DNA of 64,000 nucleotides from Planctomycetes bacterium syqfu (GTDB lineage: Bacteria > Planctomycetota > Phycisphaerae > Phycisphaerales > Phycisphaeraceae): positions 6,634,001 to 6,698,000 of the forward strand of contig CP087563.1 in the NCBI GenBank assembly GCA_020974905.1. The letters are read 5' to 3'. The notes below the pieces were generated by a model. It had not been told where the DNA came from. It saw nothing but the letters and a program-made list of their open reading frames with translations, and ran no database searches. This document shows, in pieces, positions 62,801-64,000 of this stretch. Position numbers and translations under genes: made by a program. Position 1 is the stretch's first letter, and the number at the start of each line of letters is the position of its first letter.

Positions 62801-64000
62801 TTTTCGCTGGCCGATCAATCGCATGTCAAACAGACTGCCAAGCTGTATCTGGTGGGGCAATCGCCAGCATGGGAGTCTGCTTTGGAGAAGGTGGGCATTG
62901 CGTATCACCGACTTGAATCTCCTCAAGAACTTGATGCCTTGGATACAAACCATTGGTTGCTCATTCCCGATGGACAATGGGCAGAGCCATGGACGCAGCC
63001 CGTCATGGCGTATGTCCAGAAGGGGGGCAAACTCTGGCTGATGGATTGGCAATCTGCTGGCTTTGATCAACTCGATCAACAGTACGGCATTCGCCCACTC
63101 AAGCGTGATCTGAGTGATTACAGCCTTGCAATCAACGCCAAGCATCCCTATCTCAACCAACTCATGGGTTACGACTGTTTCTGGGCTCAGCCGACGCAGG
63201 GCGATCCCAAGCCCTATACCAACATCGCGCGATTAGCACTGGTGGATTACGATCCCAACTGTCTTCGTATTGAATTGGCGGACATGAAACTTGATACCGC
63301 AGGAACCAAAGATTCGCTGAGTTCATGGGGCGTTCCAAAGGGGTATCACGGTGTGTTCAACTTCAAGAACACCAAGCAGAATCTCCAGTGGACTGTCCCT
63401 GCGGACAAGGCAGGCACGTATTACGTTGGCATTCAAGGTCGTGTTGCACATCGCATCCCAAAGAAGGTCGAACAACTCTCCGTCGCGTATCTCTCCGAAC
63501 CGTTCTCGTGGAGTTTGGCAAAGCATTATGTTCTCAAACGCAATGGGCAGGAAATTGATCTGCAGACGTCCGGCGATCAGGTGCAGGTTCCGGTAGTCGC
63601 GGATGGTTGGGCGATGCCGTATGGCAGCATGGTCAGCTTCAAACCCATCACGCTTAATGCAGGTGATGTCCTTTCCATTCATACCACCAATGCAGGCAGT
63701 GAATGGGTCGCGGGACTTGATCTCTATCGGCCACGCACCGACAGTCGCATCCAAAGTCTCACGCAGCCGGCGGTGCTTAATGTCCTGCAGGTTGGCCAAG
63801 GCCAGGTGCTCCTTGACGGCATTCATTGGCAAGGTGGTTTTGACCACGCGGACCGTTTGGCAACGATGATGCTTAACAATCTGGCGTCGGGTATGGGACT
63901 TGATTTTAAAGCCTATCAGCCCAAGTTACACACCGGTTCGGTCAGCAGTAAACTCATGGCCGATGATGCCAAACTCACGCAGGATGCCGGCTTGCCGACG
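59816..64000 (+). CDS. Secreted GH2-like beta-glycosidase, truncated by window end
   Basis: The reading frame is open from ATG 59816 to the window end, 1395 codons without a stop. A signal peptide (FRLAMITSIIIAVTMPTLHAQ) precedes a GH2-type sugar-binding jellyroll (HIWVNGKHITYLEGAWTTY, about residues 210-240), an immunoglobulin-like domain and a TIM barrel. The likely acid/base is Glu534 in SLSLSNEVF and the likely nucleophile the Glu of LLEIGEDQW. A Rossmann-like domain (TQRGGKVMFLTQEQ) follows the barrel. Tandem GTPGTPG (60958-60985) lies in a linker. Fold and function: beta-galactosidase/mannosidase-like; exact specificity unknown. Confidence 0.75.
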   Translation, partial: MFALFRLAMITSIIIAVTMPTLHAQVQLQPLERESQSAVDQTVTVPLTFLNLEPQSQTVTGQWRWISYQQQVIATGKLDAITIDSKATWTHQLTLPVGASTHYKLVFDWTFGNQSQQSILDITTDAPKAQTPTLLLSGQWQQAQTKGFWPFAKDQRDAVPDIPSDLKFKDVQLPRNVGATSDKAGRIHWYRKQLTLPNWLKGQRYELKFDGIGKRAHIWVNGKHITYLEGAWTTYRFDITDALHVDGENQILIAAADHIAQKQDPKRGTKFNWPVGHKGNALAGVYDHCYLIATPRTYIDRWQWQLDHDKKQLQIKALLVNTAKTALTNNAALQVQLLDGDNVAFVGQQDVKINPDGQQLVMINMDITDAKRWWPAMTDAPGTPGTPGSPFLYGIKLNLKQGDQLLHQIHDRIGLRSIQVKEGLYVINGVPIHPVARGMGGWTGARSWANARKITAPGYGDISRIHCNPLTINVVQAAEESGHLIQMETPFTASGYQYPLDDPDFWDNFRTQTGKLIDTYHNLASVISLSLSNEVFLCGAERYPNALDQMAAIWRWSTDRTPDWPVVVNGDGDLRGRITTSNLHYPRHLSRHPLLPMSAYWLEHDVEQKLDLYPGSFTWKEDQLLEIGEDQWNGFSAWPHGCAIMAGDQVYASDEAALAGHDAAAIQYMLGYRDANVAYHQPWSRTSERARAYANQPIAAYLVDQYATTQPGATIRWQVNVFNDALIKHELTLRATSSLFDVTLDKLIVLDPAQKKRVSLSLAIPEKLADIDVPWTLTLTDNKGKVRFTDQHTLRIRNRALIKQPATALYVMQGDGRLISKLKQLKLKYQKITGFTDLTDINAGLLLVGANAALQGANSHDRDALAAFTQRGGKVMFLTQEQYPSWSMVPARISQDTGHDATLAHLSVKDHPVLAGLASEDFQYWPNGHRVSRNDFYKSQSDGVLSLLTTGGRIGLAWSPLLYVPSGQGWFVMSQLDLLDQFDAHPTPSRLLANVFSLADQSHVKQTAKLYLVGQSPAWESALEKVGIAYHRLESPQELDALDTNHWLLIPDGQWAEPWTQPVMAYVQKGGKLWLMDWQSAGFDQLDQQYGIRPLKRDLSDYSLAINAKHPYLNQLMGYDCFWAQPTQGDPKPYTNIARLALVDYDPNCLRIELADMKLDTAGTKDSLSSWGVPKGYHGVFNFKNTKQNLQWTVPADKAGTYYVGIQGRVAHRIPKKVEQLSVAYLSEPFSWSLAKHYVLKRNGQEIDLQTSGDQVQVPVVADGWAMPYGSMVSFKPITLNAGDVLSIHTTNAGSEWVAGLDLYRPRTDSRIQSLTQPAVLNVLQVGQGQVLLDGIHWQGGFDHADRLATMMLNNLASGMGLDFKAYQPKLHTGSVSSKLMADDAKLTQDAGLPT

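Overview
The window looks like chromosome of a Planctomycetota bacterium, most likely class Phycisphaerae. This is inferred from gene content: three LacI-type regulators each followed by a prepilin-like [14 protein letters not shown] protein and a glycoside hydrolase, a CxxCGYN...CPECG zinc-ribbon protein, a FloA-type flotillin, and a fused 5-oxoprolinase. No rRNA, tRNA, CRISPR array, phage gene or transposase was recognised. Base composition is moderate and fairly even, apart from one AT-richer small gene near 8.7-9.1 kb.

Layout. 0-13.8 kb: housekeeping and small hypothetical genes (Rieske protein, M20 dipeptidase, three small orphan genes, type II NADH dehydrogenase, DASS anion transporter, a P-loop protein with a deoxyribosyltransferase-like tail, FloA, a secreted pseudo-esterase, a DinB-fold protein, a zinc-ribbon protein). 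14-19.7 kb: tRNA-dihydrouridine synthase, a DinG/XPD-type helicase and RecG. 19.7-22.9 kb: a lipoprotein and an ECF sigma / anti-sigma-like / large secreted protein operon. 22.9-23.7 kb: a long nested fold-back sequence without a credible gene, followed by an MMPL/RND exporter.

26.7-32.1 kb (minus strand) is the most interesting locus. It is a tightly packed operon encoding an acyl carrier protein, a methylmalonyl-CoA-epimerase-like VOC protein, an FkbH-type HAD protein, an MBOAT acyltransferase, a 51-residue one-TM microprotein ending in FFYQAF, and a DltD/AlgJ-like SGNH membrane protein. It has the architecture of a D-alanylation (Dlt) machine, including a DltX-like microprotein, but the DltA adenylation enzyme is replaced by FkbH. 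This suggests an envelope-acylation system carrying a glycerate-derived or other hydroxyacyl group.

32.3-36.6, 47.3-54.0 and 57.7-64.0 kb hold three copies of a LacI regulator -> prepilin-like protein -> glycoside hydrolase module (GH-A/GH39-like; GH10 xylanase plus a cytoplasmic (alpha/alpha)6 glycosidase; and a GH2-like enzyme running off the window). Two of the regulators have perfect palindromic operators upstream, one of them inside a near-consensus promoter. Between the modules lie an FtsB/DivIC-like membrane protein, MiaB, an M19 dipeptidase, an AddAB-type helicase-nuclease pair and 5-oxoprolinase.

Intergenic regions are rich in interspersed hairpin elements of at least four sequence families. 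They sit between genes in divergent, tandem and convergent settings, and one lies inside the acylation operon.
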